Shown: in pieces, positions 52,097 through 61,316 of the stretch
Layout of the letters: each line of letters starts with the position of its first letter
Position numbering within the stretch: the first letter of the stretch is position 1
Assembly (NCBI GenBank): GCA_016293615.1
Contig: JAEDDX010000002.1
Location: 51,860 to 115,859, forward strand
DNA from: Acetatifactor sp.
Lineage (GTDB): Bacteria > Bacillota > Clostridia > Lachnospirales > Lachnospiraceae
DNA length: 64,000 nt
Direction: 5' to 3'
Program-made: the position numbers and the translations under genes
The notes under the pieces: generated by a model
Databases searched by the model: none
The model's input: only the letters and a program-made list of their open reading frames with translations
Told to the model about the DNA's origin: nothing

Positions 52097-53698
52097 TTAC
52101 AGAACATGAAGCATTTGTCCGAGCGCACTGATGAATTTTCCGCCGGGAACGCCTTCCAGATCCTGCATTCTGAAGTTTCGAAGCACCAGCAAGCCAATCA
52201 GATACAGTATCCCCGAAATCAAAAAGCATAAGAACAGCGCAAGATTCTCTCCCAGATGCGGTGTGAAAAACCGGTCGATGAAAAACTGCAGAAGTCCCGC
52301 AATACAGGCGACGAACAGCGGTATTAACAAAAACTGCATCCACATCATACCGATCCGCAGTCTGCGATGCGTAAAGAATCCGAGCAAAGCAGCCGTCAGA
52401 AGGTTTGCAAGCAGAGCCGCATATACCAGCGACAAAATCTCTGCCCCACTTTTATTCAATAATATGGCCAACGCCACAATCTGTACGATATCTGCCAGCA
52501 GAACAGTTCCGAGTACAATGGCCTTCTTCCCGGTCAATATCAGAAACTCCGCAAAATAAACGTTAAGCACGATCAAAAGCACAATCACGGAACCGGTCTT
52601 TAGCATCTTGTCCGCAAGCTCTGACTGTTCCGGGAAGAATACGCTGCCCAGTCTGTGGGATTCTACCATCAGGAAAGTAGAGAAAAACATCGCATACACC
52701 GAACCGATATGCACGCCGTTCTGGAACACATTTCTGGCATATCGCAATTCGTCCTTGCGCAAAAATCCAAGGCAGCTTCCAAGGATCGGAAACATCACGA
52801 TCACTACGAGCAGAATGAAGATGCCGCCCAGGCCGCAGTAAGCGCTTAAGAATACACCGTAGGAATCCAGAATCTGTTCGGATTCAGGATAGGCCTTACA
52901 CAAAAACAACAGTCCCAGCGGGAATGTGACAAACACCATGAGACAGATAAACAGAAGGATTCCTCTGATGCTATAATAAGCCTTCAGATTGTCGCCCATG
53001 GAATGTGTCGTCCTCATACCGTCAGCCGCATTTTTTCTCTTCCTGTTGCCGGCTGCAGCGAGGAAGAACACAAACAAAAGCACCAAAAGCTCAGAGACAA
53101 GGACTGCAACCGAAAAGCCTATGCCTCCGTACATGGCGACAAAATTTTCTTCCCCAAGCAAACCGCTGACTTTCGTGCCGTAACGAATGAACACATTGCA
53201 AAACAAAAGTGAGAAGATCAGGATAAAAATGCTTCGAAACACATCCGTCAACACGGAAAGGGATTCCAGGCCTTCTCCTCTCGCGATGCCTATCTTGGTC
53301 ACGGTAACCGTCCTGATAAAAGCGGACGGAATCAGCACCGCCAGAATCAGATTGCTGAGCGGAAGCCGGAACACATAGGTGCAGATGGGTCTTGCCGCCA
53401 AAAATATCACACCGCTTAGAAACAGGGAACAAAGAAGCTGAAACAGAAAAACATCCTTTTTCATTTTCTCCGCATTGCGGTACTGTCCCTTCGTATAACG
53501 AAGCCGTATCAGCCTCGTCACCGCATTGACACTGCCGACATTCATCAGAATATCAACCATACCATACAGAAAAACCGCGACACTGATATATGTAATTCCA
53601 CGAAAACCTGCCAGGCGCGATACCAAAATACCGGTCAGTATCATGATGATACCGGAAATTGCCAACGCCTGTCTTCTCTTAACCTCTGTACGATTCAT
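52097..53698 (-). CDS. MOP-superfamily flippase (SpoVB/MurJ-like)
   Basis: A 533-residue polytopic membrane protein with about 13-14 hydrophobic helices, arranged like the oligosaccharide/lipid flippases of the MOP superfamily (SpoVB, Wzx, MurJ). The first helix region (ISGIIMILTGILVSRLAGF) and the MNVGSVNAVTRLIRLRYTKG loop fit this class. Such proteins move lipid-linked sugars or lipid II across the membrane. The substrate is unknown; closeness to sporulation genes makes a spore-cortex or surface-polymer role possible. CGGAGAA precedes the ATG. It follows ybeY by 13 bases. Confidence 0.72.
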   Translation of the reverse strand: MNRTEVKRRQALAISGIIMILTGILVSRLAGFRGITYISVAVFLYGMVDILMNVGSVNAVTRLIRLRYTKGQYRNAEKMKKDVFLFQLLCSLFLSGVIFLAARPICTYVFRLPLSNLILAVLIPSAFIRTVTVTKIGIARGEGLESLSVLTDVFRSIFILIFSLLFCNVFIRYGTKVSGLLGEENFVAMYGGIGFSVAVLVSELLVLLFVFFLAAAGNRKRKNAADGMRTTHSMGDNLKAYYSIRGILLFICLMVFVTFPLGLLFLCKAYPESEQILDSYGVFLSAYCGLGGIFILLVVIVMFPILGSCLGFLRKDELRYARNVFQNGVHIGSVYAMFFSTFLMVESHRLGSVFFPEQSELADKMLKTGSVIVLLIVLNVYFAEFLILTGKKAIVLGTVLLADIVQIVALAILLNKSGAEILSLVYAALLANLLTAALLGFFTHRRLRIGMMWMQFLLIPLFVACIAGLLQFFIDRFFTPHLGENLALFLCFLISGILYLIGLLVLRNFRMQDLEGVPGGKFISALGQMLHVL

Positions 53699-53711
53699 AC
53701 TTATTCTCCGG

Positions 53712-54212
53712 TCAGTCTCTCGTAATGTGTAACTTAGTCAGTATTGACTCCTGTTTCTGCTCCATCACAGCTGCTTCCTCCTGCGTCATATGGTCATATC
53801 CGCACAAATGAAGCATGCTGTGGGCAATGAGGAAGGCCATCTCCCTCTTTCTGCTGTGTCCATAGCTGAGCGCCTGCTCTTTTACCTTATCCACGGAAAT
53901 CATGATATCGCCGAGAATCAGTTCACCCGTTTCGGGGTCGAAATAGTCGGCCTCCGTGTCTTCGTCAATATCAAACTGTGCTTCCTTTGCAAAATCTACA
54001 TTCGGAAAAGAAAGAACATCCGTCGGGCGGTCGATCCCCCTATACTCCCTGTTGATTTCATGAATGCCTGCATTGTCGGTCAGCACCAGACTGACCTGTG
54101 TTTCGTAGGGACATTGCTCCGCGTCCAGCACTGCTTCGCAGACTGTGCGGGCCAATTCCTCCACATCAAACTCAAATGCAGCATCCGTTTCGTTCTCATA
54201 AAAAAGAGTCAT
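53712..54212 (-). CDS. ybeY: Endoribonuclease YbeY (rRNA maturation)
   Basis: A 166-residue zinc-dependent RNase needed for 16S rRNA 3'-end maturation and ribosome quality control. The zinc motif reads HSMLHLCGYDH, with RPTDVLSFP and GDIMIS upstream, all diagnostic. AAGGAGA lies before the ATG at 54212; the longer frame to 54293 has no site. It follows phoH by 22 bases in the standard Firmicute order, although yqfF, usually between them, is missing. Confidence 0.95.
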   Translation of the reverse strand: MTLFYENETDAAFEFDVEELARTVCEAVLDAEQCPYETQVSLVLTDNAGIHEINREYRGIDRPTDVLSFPNVDFAKEAQFDIDEDTEADYFDPETGELILGDIMISVDKVKEQALSYGHSRKREMAFLIAHSMLHLCGYDHMTQEEAAVMEQKQESILTKLHITRD

Positions 54213-54234
54213 GCTTTTCTCCTTGTATTCAGGA

Positions 54235-55227
54235 CTATGGTCTGGGACGACGGTCCTTACTTCTGCTTTTTTCTTTCGCCTCAAAATCATCATAAGCCTT
54301 CACGATCTTCTGTACCAGGGGATGTCTTACTACATCCTTGTTGGTCAGCTTGCAGAAAGCGATATCATCAATGTTGGCAAGTACCCTGGTTGCGACATCC
54401 AGTCCCGATTTCGTGCCCGGTGCGAGGTCCTTCTGGGACATATCACCGGTTACGATAACCTTGGACCCGAAACCGATTCGGGTCAGAAACATTTTCATCT
54501 GTGCGGGCGTCGTATTCTGTGCCTCATCCAGAATAATATAGGCATTGTCGAGCGTACGGCCTCTCATATAAGCAAGCGGCGCCACCTCGATCAGACCCTT
54601 TTCCATATTCTTGGCAAAACTTTCCGCCCCCATGATCTGATACAACGCATCATACAGCGGCCGTAAGTAAGGATCCACCTTGCTCTGCAAATCACCCGGG
54701 AGAAATCCGAGCTTCTCGCCCGCCTCGATCGCAGGTCTCGTAAGAATGATCCTTCCGACCTCGTTGTTCTTAAACGCAGTGATCGCCATGGCCATGGCAA
54801 GGTAGGTCTTACCGGTTCCTGCCGGTCCCAGTCCGAACACAATCATTTTCTTTCTGATGGCATCCACATAGTTTTTCTGCCCGAGAGTCTTAGGCTTGAT
54901 CGCCTTGCCGTTGATCGTATGACAGATACAATCAGAATCTATTTCGGTGATAACTTCTTCCTGATTTTCCATCCCCATTGTAATCGCGTAATCCACACTT
55001 TGCTCCTCTATCACATTCCCCCGCTCAGACAACACAGCCAATTGCCGCAGCACGGAGACAGCCTTGTGTACATGCTTCTCTTCGCCGGATACCGTGACGG
55101 AACCGTTGCGGTCAATGATCATTACCTGAAAATCCTGCTCCAGCTTCCGTACATAAGTATCCTGCATTCCAAATATTTTCTGCATATTCTCAGCAGACAA
55201 TTCTATTTTCTCTGAATACTGCTCCAA
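54235..55227 (-). CDS. PhoH-family ATPase
   Basis: A 330-residue PhoH-like P-loop ATPase. A KH-like N-terminal domain (QDTYVRKLEQDFQVMIIDRNG) precedes the PhoH core with Walker A GPAGTGKTYLAM, TRPAIEAGEKLGFLPGD and Walker B IILDEAQNTTPAQMKMFLTR. The family is linked to RNA metabolism together with YbeY. I chose the TTG at 55227 because GAGGAG lies 7 bases upstream, overlapping the yqfD stop; the longer reading to 55326 would overlap yqfD by 95 bases. Tight coupling to yqfD is conserved in Firmicutes. Confidence 0.92.
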   Translation of the reverse strand: MEQYSEKIELSAENMQKIFGMQDTYVRKLEQDFQVMIIDRNGSVTVSGEEKHVHKAVSVLRQLAVLSERGNVIEEQSVDYAITMGMENQEEVITEIDSDCICHTINGKAIKPKTLGQKNYVDAIRKKMIVFGLGPAGTGKTYLAMAMAITAFKNNEVGRIILTRPAIEAGEKLGFLPGDLQSKVDPYLRPLYDALYQIMGAESFAKNMEKGLIEVAPLAYMRGRTLDNAYIILDEAQNTTPAQMKMFLTRIGFGSKVIVTGDMSQKDLAPGTKSGLDVATRVLANIDDIAFCKLTNKDVVRHPLVQKIVKAYDDFEAKEKSRSKDRRPRP

Positions 55228-55231
55228 ACTC

Positions 55232-56440
55232 TTACTCCTCAACCGTATCCTGTGAAGAAATCGGTTCCTTCTTTCCCACTGCCTCTCGGACCAGAAAATC
55301 ACCATATAGGAACCAGGATACATCATCTGTGTCTATTTTAACATTTTTTTCAATAATTTGTACCCCCTTTTCTTCTAAAGTTTGCAGAAATCGTGCTAAT
55401 TTTTGATATAATATCTCTTCCGCCTGCGTCACAGAGTACTCAGCTTCCAGTGGATAGTATTCCCGACAGGTCTCCACGCCGGTAAAAATAGGTATGGAAA
55501 GTTTTTCAAACCATGGCGGACGTTGCGTTTGCTGTATGACATCCGAAAGTAGAAAATCGCAGGCCGGCGACACATCCATCCGATGTCCGCCGATGATCAG
55601 GTAATTTCGTTTTACGATTCTTCCCGTATACTGCTTTTTGATATATGTTCCGGCACAGGACTCCGTAAAAGAGATCCGGTGCTGCCCAACCACATCCGCA
55701 TCTGCTTCCACATAGAAATACTCCCTTACGGACCCGTCGTCATTCAGCACGGGCACCTTGCCATCCACCAAAACGGTACCGCTTTGCACCCGGTCCCCTA
55801 TTTTGACCTTCGGGATGCCGCTCCTTACGATAATGGATACGATCTCAGTCTCAGATTCCGCGATCAGACTGGAAGGTGTCGGTATCTTTTCGTCAATTTC
55901 TGCCGGTGCGTCATATTCTTTTACCGTGACAAGAAGTGTCGTCCCCTCCAGTTGTACGCACACCCAGGTGATCTGACCAAAGTACTGTCTGATTTCCTTT
56001 TCCAGGAGGTTGATATCCAGTGTCTGCTTCCGCATTCCGGGTCTTACTTCTCTTTCGCTGAGAAAACCTGTAATCATCTGGTCCGTGATTCTGTAATTGC
56101 CTCTGATATCGATATCCCAGACAAAATAAGAAGTCACGATCCAAAAAGTGACCGCCAGAGCAAACCCGCTCAGAAAGAACATCCTTTTCCACATTTTGGG
56201 CAGAAAAAAGGGCAGTCCATATCGTTTCAATACAACTGCCCTCGTTCCTGTCTTTCTCGCCATGGGACGGATTCTCCAAAAATCAACGAGTCTCATATAC
56301 ATCAGACAGCAATCCTGTTCCCTGCGGATATTCCACAGAAAGATACCCTTATTACCGCAAAGATTTATAAATCGCTCCGGACAGTCTCCGGATAATCGAA
56401 TGAAGACATAACCTCGAAACAGTCTTAGCAGCTCATTCAT
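55232..56440 (-). CDS. yqfD: Sporulation protein YqfD
   Basis: A 402-residue protein of the YqfD family. It has an N-terminal soluble segment (NELLRLFRGYVFIRLSG), one membrane helix (about residues 87-108, MFFLSGFALAVTFWIVTSYF), and a large outer domain with VWDIDIRGNYRI and GDRVQSGTVLVDGKV. In Bacillus it is expressed in the mother cell and needed for a late sporulation stage; mechanism unknown. AGAGGAAA precedes the ATG. It stands between yqfC (30 bases upstream) and phoH, the conserved order. Confidence 0.93.
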   Translation of the reverse strand: MNELLRLFRGYVFIRLSGDCPERFINLCGNKGIFLWNIRREQDCCLMYMRLVDFWRIRPMARKTGTRAVVLKRYGLPFFLPKMWKRMFFLSGFALAVTFWIVTSYFVWDIDIRGNYRITDQMITGFLSEREVRPGMRKQTLDINLLEKEIRQYFGQITWVCVQLEGTTLLVTVKEYDAPAEIDEKIPTPSSLIAESETEIVSIIVRSGIPKVKIGDRVQSGTVLVDGKVPVLNDDGSVREYFYVEADADVVGQHRISFTESCAGTYIKKQYTGRIVKRNYLIIGGHRMDVSPACDFLLSDVIQQTQRPPWFEKLSIPIFTGVETCREYYPLEAEYSVTQAEEILYQKLARFLQTLEEKGVQIIEKNVKIDTDDVSWFLYGDFLVREAVGKKEPISSQDTVEE

Positions 56441-56470
56441 CGCTTTCCTCTTTCAGAGACAGATTACGCT

Positions 56471-56746
56471 CTATAAAAACCGGACTGCCTTGATACAGCC
56501 TTTGATTTTCATATCCTCATTCGTATAATACTCTATGGTCAACCGACAGCCTTCCACACAGAGCATTCCGTCCCTGCCCTGCAGAAGAATCTGGCTATCG
56601 GTGTATTCCAGAATTCCCTTATAATGTTCAACCCAGGCCTCGTATTTGCCGGTCAGAGCCACGCAGGTCGCACCGAGACTGATATCCTTAGAAATTCTCA
56701 GGGTATCTGCCAGCTCTTCCTTCTTTTCAATCAATTGTCTTTTCAT
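56471..56746 (-). CDS. yqfC: Sporulation protein YqfC (YabP family)
   Basis: A 91-residue protein of the YabP/YqfC family. ILEYTDSQILLQGRDGMLCVEGCRLTIEYYTNEDMKIKG is the typical core, predicted as beta strands. It is a mother-cell sporulation protein made with YqfD. The ribosome binding site (GGAAG) is close to the ATG. It lies 45 bases after the nucleoside phosphorylase gene. Confidence 0.9.
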   Translation of the reverse strand: MKRQLIEKKEELADTLRISKDISLGATCVALTGKYEAWVEHYKGILEYTDSQILLQGRDGMLCVEGCRLTIEYYTNEDMKIKGCIKAVRFL

Positions 56747-56791
56747 ACTTCCAGTATATTGCAGGGAAGCGCTTTCTATGAAAGAAAAGAA

Positions 56792-58096
56792 TCAACTGAT
56801 GATCTCTCTGATCAGTGCGGGAAGCACAGGCTTTTGTCCCGATATCTTACAGGCATTCAAATAGCGTGCGGAGGCCTCTGCAGCTTTCGCTTCATCGTTT
56901 GCATGAATTACCGCAAGAACATCGCCTTTCTGCACATAATCACCCTTCTTTTTCTTCAGGATGATACCAACCGTGAGGTCGATCTCGCTCTCCTTCGTCT
57001 CACGACCGCCGCCCAGTATCAAAGAACAAATTCCCACTTCATCGCAGACGATTGCCGTAATATAGCCGTCCTCAGGCGCCTGGATCTCTCTCTGAATCGC
57101 CGCCTCCGGAAATCGTTCCGGATGAAAGACATCATCTGCGTCACCACCCTGCGCAGCCACAAACTCGGAAAGCTTCTGTAAGGCAGAGCCGCTCGTGATA
57201 GTATCCTCCAGCATCGTTCTTGCTTTTTTCGCATCGGAAGCCTTCCCGCCGGCAAGCAGCATCTGCGTGCCAAGGGTCAGGCAGAGCTCCACAAAGTCTG
57301 CCGGGCCGTTGCCTTTTAGAGTGTCGATGGCTTCTTTTACCTCCAGAATGTTACCGACCGCAAATCCAAGCGGCTGGTCCATGTCTGAGATGACCGCAAT
57401 CGTTTTTCTGCCTGCATTTTTGCCGATTTTCACCATCTCTTCCGCCAGAGCCTTCGCATCTTCCTCCTGCTTCATAAAGGCGCCGCTTCCCGTCTTGACA
57501 TCCAGCACGATTCTGTCTGCCCCTGCGGCGAGCTTTTTGCTCATGATCGAGCTTGCAATGAGGGACATATTGTCGACCGTAGCAGTCACATCCCGCAGGG
57601 CGTAAAGCTTTTTATCGGCAGGCGCAAGGTCAGCCGTCTGCCCCATAATCGCAATGCCGATGGAATTCACATTGTGGATAAACTGCTGTGTGGTCAGCGC
57701 TGTCGTAAAGCCCGGAAAGCTTTCCAGCTTGTCGATGGTCCCTCCGGTATGCCCCAGTCCTCTGCCGCTCATCTTGGCAACAGGGATGCCGCAGGCGGCG
57801 ACCATCGGAGTCAATGCCAGCGAAGTTTTGTCACCGACTCCACCCGTACTGTGTTTGTCTACCTTAATGCCCTGTATCGCCGACAGGTCCAGCAGATCCC
57901 CGCTCCCGGCCATAGCCATGGTCAGATAATAGGTCTCCCGTTCCGTCATCTTTTGAAAATAAACTGCCATCATCAGAGCCGAAACCTGATAGTCAGGAAT
58001 CGTTCCTTTTGTGTACCCTTCCACAAAGAAATCGATTTCTTCTTTGCTCAGTTCACCGCCGTTTCGCTTTTTCATGATAATATCATACATTCTCAT
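56792..58096 (-). CDS. pdp: Pyrimidine-nucleoside phosphorylase
   Basis: A 434-residue phosphorylase that splits uridine, thymidine and deoxyuridine into base and ribose 1-phosphate. The signature SGRGLGHTGGTIDKLESF is intact; KHSTGGVGDKTSLALTP and KTGSGAFM are also typical. It cannot be cleanly separated from thymidine phosphorylase (deoA) by eye, but Gram-positive enzymes of this type usually accept both uridine and thymidine. GGAGG lies 7 bases before the ATG. It sits between a spore-type GH18 gene and yqfC, all on one strand, so the sporulation genes may be read from upstream. Confidence 0.92.
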   Translation of the reverse strand: MRMYDIIMKKRNGGELSKEEIDFFVEGYTKGTIPDYQVSALMMAVYFQKMTERETYYLTMAMAGSGDLLDLSAIQGIKVDKHSTGGVGDKTSLALTPMVAACGIPVAKMSGRGLGHTGGTIDKLESFPGFTTALTTQQFIHNVNSIGIAIMGQTADLAPADKKLYALRDVTATVDNMSLIASSIMSKKLAAGADRIVLDVKTGSGAFMKQEEDAKALAEEMVKIGKNAGRKTIAVISDMDQPLGFAVGNILEVKEAIDTLKGNGPADFVELCLTLGTQMLLAGGKASDAKKARTMLEDTITSGSALQKLSEFVAAQGGDADDVFHPERFPEAAIQREIQAPEDGYITAIVCDEVGICSLILGGGRETKESEIDLTVGIILKKKKGDYVQKGDVLAVIHANDEAKAAEASARYLNACKISGQKPVLPALIREIIS

Positions 58097-58163
58097 AGGC
58101 TATCCTCCGTTGTCAGTCTCCGCAGTCGGTTTTCTCACCAAAAACCTTCCATACCTTCTTATG

Positions 58164-59306
58164 TTAAGTATACCTTATCTCAAATTCGCTGGCAAGCAGA
58201 AGCCAGTTTGCACGAAACAGCTGCATGATCGTCCAGTAGCCGCAGCCTCTTAAGCCAAACTCGCGAATCAGGTCAAACTTAGCCCGAATGCTCCTGACAT
58301 CCTCAAACCATACGATATGCCCGACGCCGCTCTCGGGCTCCGTATAAGTAAAATACGGGCTTTGCGCCGTCTCGTCATATTGAATCACGGCATCGTTCAT
58401 GATGGCAATTCTGACCGCTTCGATGTTTCCTATGGTCCTTGCAGCTGTTACGCCCTGCTCAAACGGCAGGGGCCAGTCATATCCATAGTTTGGAATCCCC
58501 AGATCGATCTTTGAGGGCAGGATCTCCGTGATCGCATATTCGACCACCTTTCTCACCTGATTGATCGGAGCAACCGGAAGCGGCGGACCATATTTATAGC
58601 CCCATTCATAGGTCATCAGAAGCACGGAATCCGCCGCATCCCCAAGCGCCCCGTAGTCCTTTCCCTCATACAGGAGTCCCTTTTGGTCTGCGCTCGACTT
58701 CGGCGCCAGTGCAACCGAAATTGTCAACCCCTGACTTCTGCATGCTTCGGCAGTTTTCTGTACAAAGGCTGTGAAGGCATCCCTGTCCGAAGCCAGAATA
58801 TACTCAAAATCAATGTCGATGCCACTGTACCCTTTTGCCGCACAAGTCTCCATAAGCTGTGTGATCAGATTTGCGGTGTAATTTTCATTGTTTACCACTG
58901 ACTCAATCAGTCGGTTATTGAACGCTCCGTCCGGTCCGAACGGAGTAAGGGTCAGAATCGGTGCAACACCGTATTGGAGCGTGGCTGCAATCACGGCGCT
59001 TTCATCACCAAGCAGAGGCGGAATCAAATCGCCTTCGAAGGTAAACCCATAGGAAAAAACATGCACCCTGCTCAGATAAGGAAGGGTTTGTCGCAGCACC
59101 CACGGACTGATATACGGATAGGCATATCCGCCGACTGCAATACTCCTGTCCGAGGTCTCGTCTTTTGCAATAAAAAGAGCTTGCCCGACAGCAAGCTCAA
59201 ACGGATAAACCAGTTGATTATCATACACAATGTCTTCTGCGCGCACCTGTTCCTGTGCCGCAATCCTATCGACAGTATCACCTCTTTGCACAATATAAAT
59301 ACTCAT
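58164..59306 (-). CDS. LysM-GH18 protein, spore cortex/germination type
   Basis: A 380-residue protein with one LysM domain (residues 1-45, IYIVQRGDTVDRIAAQEQV) followed by a GH18 barrel. The catalytic DxxDxE-type motif is GIDIDFE, and the closing GCGYWTIM is typical of the SleL/YaaH branch. These enzymes cut cortical peptidoglycan (N-acetylglucosaminidase) during germination or sit on the spore coat. No signal peptide is seen, as expected for mother-cell-made spore proteins. The start at 59306 is chosen by the LysM boundary; its ribosome binding site (GGGTG) is weak. It precedes pdp by 67 bases. Confidence 0.88.
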   Translation of the reverse strand: MSIYIVQRGDTVDRIAAQEQVRAEDIVYDNQLVYPFELAVGQALFIAKDETSDRSIAVGGYAYPYISPWVLRQTLPYLSRVHVFSYGFTFEGDLIPPLLGDESAVIAATLQYGVAPILTLTPFGPDGAFNNRLIESVVNNENYTANLITQLMETCAAKGYSGIDIDFEYILASDRDAFTAFVQKTAEACRSQGLTISVALAPKSSADQKGLLYEGKDYGALGDAADSVLLMTYEWGYKYGPPLPVAPINQVRKVVEYAITEILPSKIDLGIPNYGYDWPLPFEQGVTAARTIGNIEAVRIAIMNDAVIQYDETAQSPYFTYTEPESGVGHIVWFEDVRSIRAKFDLIREFGLRGCGYWTIMQLFRANWLLLASEFEIRYT

Positions 59307-59414
59307 GAAGCACCCATAACTTTCATCCCTATATGGTATGTCTGACTTGGGAAAATATTCCTGTGCCAAAGGGCCGTATCGTTGTTTCCCGGTTCCTTCC
59401 AATCGTTGACTGAT

Positions 59415-60050
59415 TCAGACACCCACTTTCCTGCAGATATCTGACAGACAGCACTTTTCACAGTATGGCTTCGTTCTGGCGGTACAGACAGCCCTTCCGT
59501 GGTCAACCAGCCTGTGGCAGAAATCATTGCCTTCTTCAGGAGGGATGAGCTTCCATAAAGCCCTCTCCACGGCACCCGGTTCTTTGATGCCGTCGACCAG
59601 GCCGATGCGGTTGCATAACCTGATACAGTGAGTATCCGTCACAATCGCAGGCTTACCAAACACATCTCCCATGATCAGATTTGCGCTCTTTCTGCCGACT
59701 CCGGGGAGCTTCATCAGCTCCTCAAAGTCATCCGGCACCTTTCCGCCGTATGTATCCCGCAGCATCTTCATGCACAGACTGATATCTCTCGCCTTGCTGT
59801 TGCCGAGCCCACAGGGACGGACGATCTGTTCGATCTCTTCCACCGGAGCCTCCGCCAGAGCATTTATATCCGGGAACCTCTCATACAGCTTTTCCACGAC
59901 GATATTGACTCTGGCGTCCGTACACTGTGCCGCCAGTCTGACACTGACCAATAATTTCCATGCCTGATCGTACTCCAAGGTACAGGTCGTTTCCGGGTAT
60001 TCCTTCTTGAGGCGCTCTATCACTGCCAGCGCACGCTGTTTCTTTGTCAT
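59415..60050 (-). CDS. nth: Endonuclease III
   Basis: A 211-residue DNA glycosylase/AP lyase that removes oxidised pyrimidines. The helix-hairpin-helix with catalytic Lys is LPGVGRKSANLI, the catalytic Asp is in VTDTHCIRL, and the 4Fe-4S ligands are the four Cys in CTARTKPYCEKCCLSDIC. Length is normal. AGGAGAGAGG precedes the ATG. It lies 107 bases after the regulator gene and 108 before the GH18 gene, both on the same strand. Confidence 0.96.
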   Translation of the reverse strand: MTKKQRALAVIERLKKEYPETTCTLEYDQAWKLLVSVRLAAQCTDARVNIVVEKLYERFPDINALAEAPVEEIEQIVRPCGLGNSKARDISLCMKMLRDTYGGKVPDDFEELMKLPGVGRKSANLIMGDVFGKPAIVTDTHCIRLCNRIGLVDGIKEPGAVERALWKLIPPEEGNDFCHRLVDHGRAVCTARTKPYCEKCCLSDICRKVGV

Positions 60051-60157
60051 ACTGTATCCTCTCTCCTAATCCTTTTGTGAACTTGAATCACTTTATCAAC
60101 ATTATCATAGTCATCGGAACATTCATCCCTGCAGCAAACCTGAAGCGATCGGTTTAT

Positions 60158-60667
60158 TTACCGCTTCTTATCTGTGAGAATAATACCAGCCACGGAAGTC
60201 AAAAGCACAACCGGTGCCAGTCTCACAAATACAAATTCAAACCCATGCAGAATCGTCCCTGCAGCTGCGAGTTCCGGATTACTGTAATCCCAGCCAAGAT
60301 ATGGGCTCTGCATTATCAACAAAGCAATGAATATCATTACGATCAGAATACACAGGGTGATGAGCGCTCCGCGGATCATTTTTACTTCCATCCTTCTTCT
60401 CTTAGCCAGTTGGAGGTTAATTACCTCTAGCTTTTCAGCGATGATTTTCAAATCATCTGAAGCTGTTTCCGGTACAGATTCGCCCAGCAATGTGCTTACA
60501 GATGTATCCAATTCATCAGCTAACCATATAAGCATATTGGAATCCGGAACCGATAAACCATTCTCCCATTTTGATACAGTCTGCCTTACCACATTTAACT
60601 TAATGGCAAGTTCTTCCTGCGAGAGCCCTTTCGATTTTCGTAGTTTTTTAATGTTTTCGTTCAGCAT
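60158..60667 (-). CDS. XRE-family regulator with membrane segments
   Basis: A 169-residue protein with an N-terminal helix-turn-helix of the XRE/Cro type (residues 1-60, LRKSKGLSQEELAIKLNVVRQTVSKWENG). A linker follows, then two hydrophobic segments (ALITLCILIVMIFIALLIM and APVVLLTSVAGIIL). Membrane-tethered XRE proteins are common in Firmicutes, often beside small membrane or transport genes they control; target here unknown. AGGAGG lies before the ATG. It overlaps by 7 bases the broken gene upstream, whose end it appears to have replaced. Confidence 0.85.
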   Translation of the reverse strand: MLNENIKKLRKSKGLSQEELAIKLNVVRQTVSKWENGLSVPDSNMLIWLADELDTSVSTLLGESVPETASDDLKIIAEKLEVINLQLAKRRRMEVKMIRGALITLCILIVMIFIALLIMQSPYLGWDYSNPELAAAGTILHGFEFVFVRLAPVVLLTSVAGIILTDKKR

Positions 60668-60930
60668 ATTGTACGCCTCCTTGTTTTTGATGGCCCCATT
60701 TTATATGCAAAAGAGCCGTTGCCGCAAGCAACGGTCATTAACATTACCATAAGAGCACCTGCTACTGCCCCGCACATTTCACCTTTTCTTGCTCCTCCAC
60801 CAAAGTTGGTTCCAATCTTTAATGCCAGTTTTTCATCAAATCCATTTTCAACAGCATATGCCGCAAATATCCCCTGCGAACAATTGAAATTGTGACTATA
60901 GTATTCAACTGCTTTATCCGCATGACTCAT
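60661..60930 (-). pseudogene. Truncated C_GCAxxG_C_C family protein
   Basis: An 89-residue reading whose first 70 residues match the C_GCAxxG_C_C (redox-associated) family: HNFNCSQGIFAAYAVENGF, IGTNFGGGARKGEMCGAVAGALMV. Full members have about 130-150 residues, with further cysteines in the second half. Here the text ends in a basic tail (SKTRRRTIC) that runs into the regulator's ribosome binding site and start. The second half is missing, probably by a deletion that joined it to the XRE gene. The family usually works in redox or metal handling but has no settled function. No strong ribosome binding site is seen. A short translated leader or stable half-protein cannot be excluded. Confidence 0.6.
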
Positions 60931-61316
60931 AATTTAATCATCAACTCCTCTATCTTTTCTTCTATCTGCCTGACTACATAAATAAATGCTTCTTCATCTT
61001 ATTCCTCCTTCGTAAGCTTCCTATTGGGGGGATTCAGCACATCAGGCATAATTCTATTATAATATGTGACCTGTACATTTTCCAGCAAAAAAACACCCGG
61101 ACTCGTGTTCCTACCAAATAGGAAAAGGATGGCATATCTGCCACCCTCTCAACACTTTCTAATATTGCTGTTTTACAACACCCTATTTATGATACGGTTC
61201 GCCTTTACCATCATATTATCATACATTCTAATTTAGCCAATATATTTTATGCATTTTTATTGTATATTTTATATATCCGAGAGTTGCAAATGTATCGCGA
61301 CATATGATTATCAAGT
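60931..61316. other. Intergenic region before gpmI's end
   Basis: No complete gene in 386 AT-rich bases. The minus strand keeps a short coding-like tail (DEEAFIYVVRQIEEKIEELM then stop) just before the truncated redox gene, probably the end of a lost upstream gene. It also has an AGGAGG, a TATAAT at about 61060, and the left copy of the repeat that flanks gpmI. Confidence 0.5.
61123..61200. repeat. Left direct repeat flanking gpmI
   Basis: AAAAGGATGGCA, then CTCAACACTTTCT, then CCCTATTTATGATACGGTTC (20 bases) recur in the same order and orientation at 63208-63287. The minus strand can form GGTGGCA/TGCCATCC followed by TTTTCC, so it may act as a terminator for gpmI. Confidence 0.75.
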
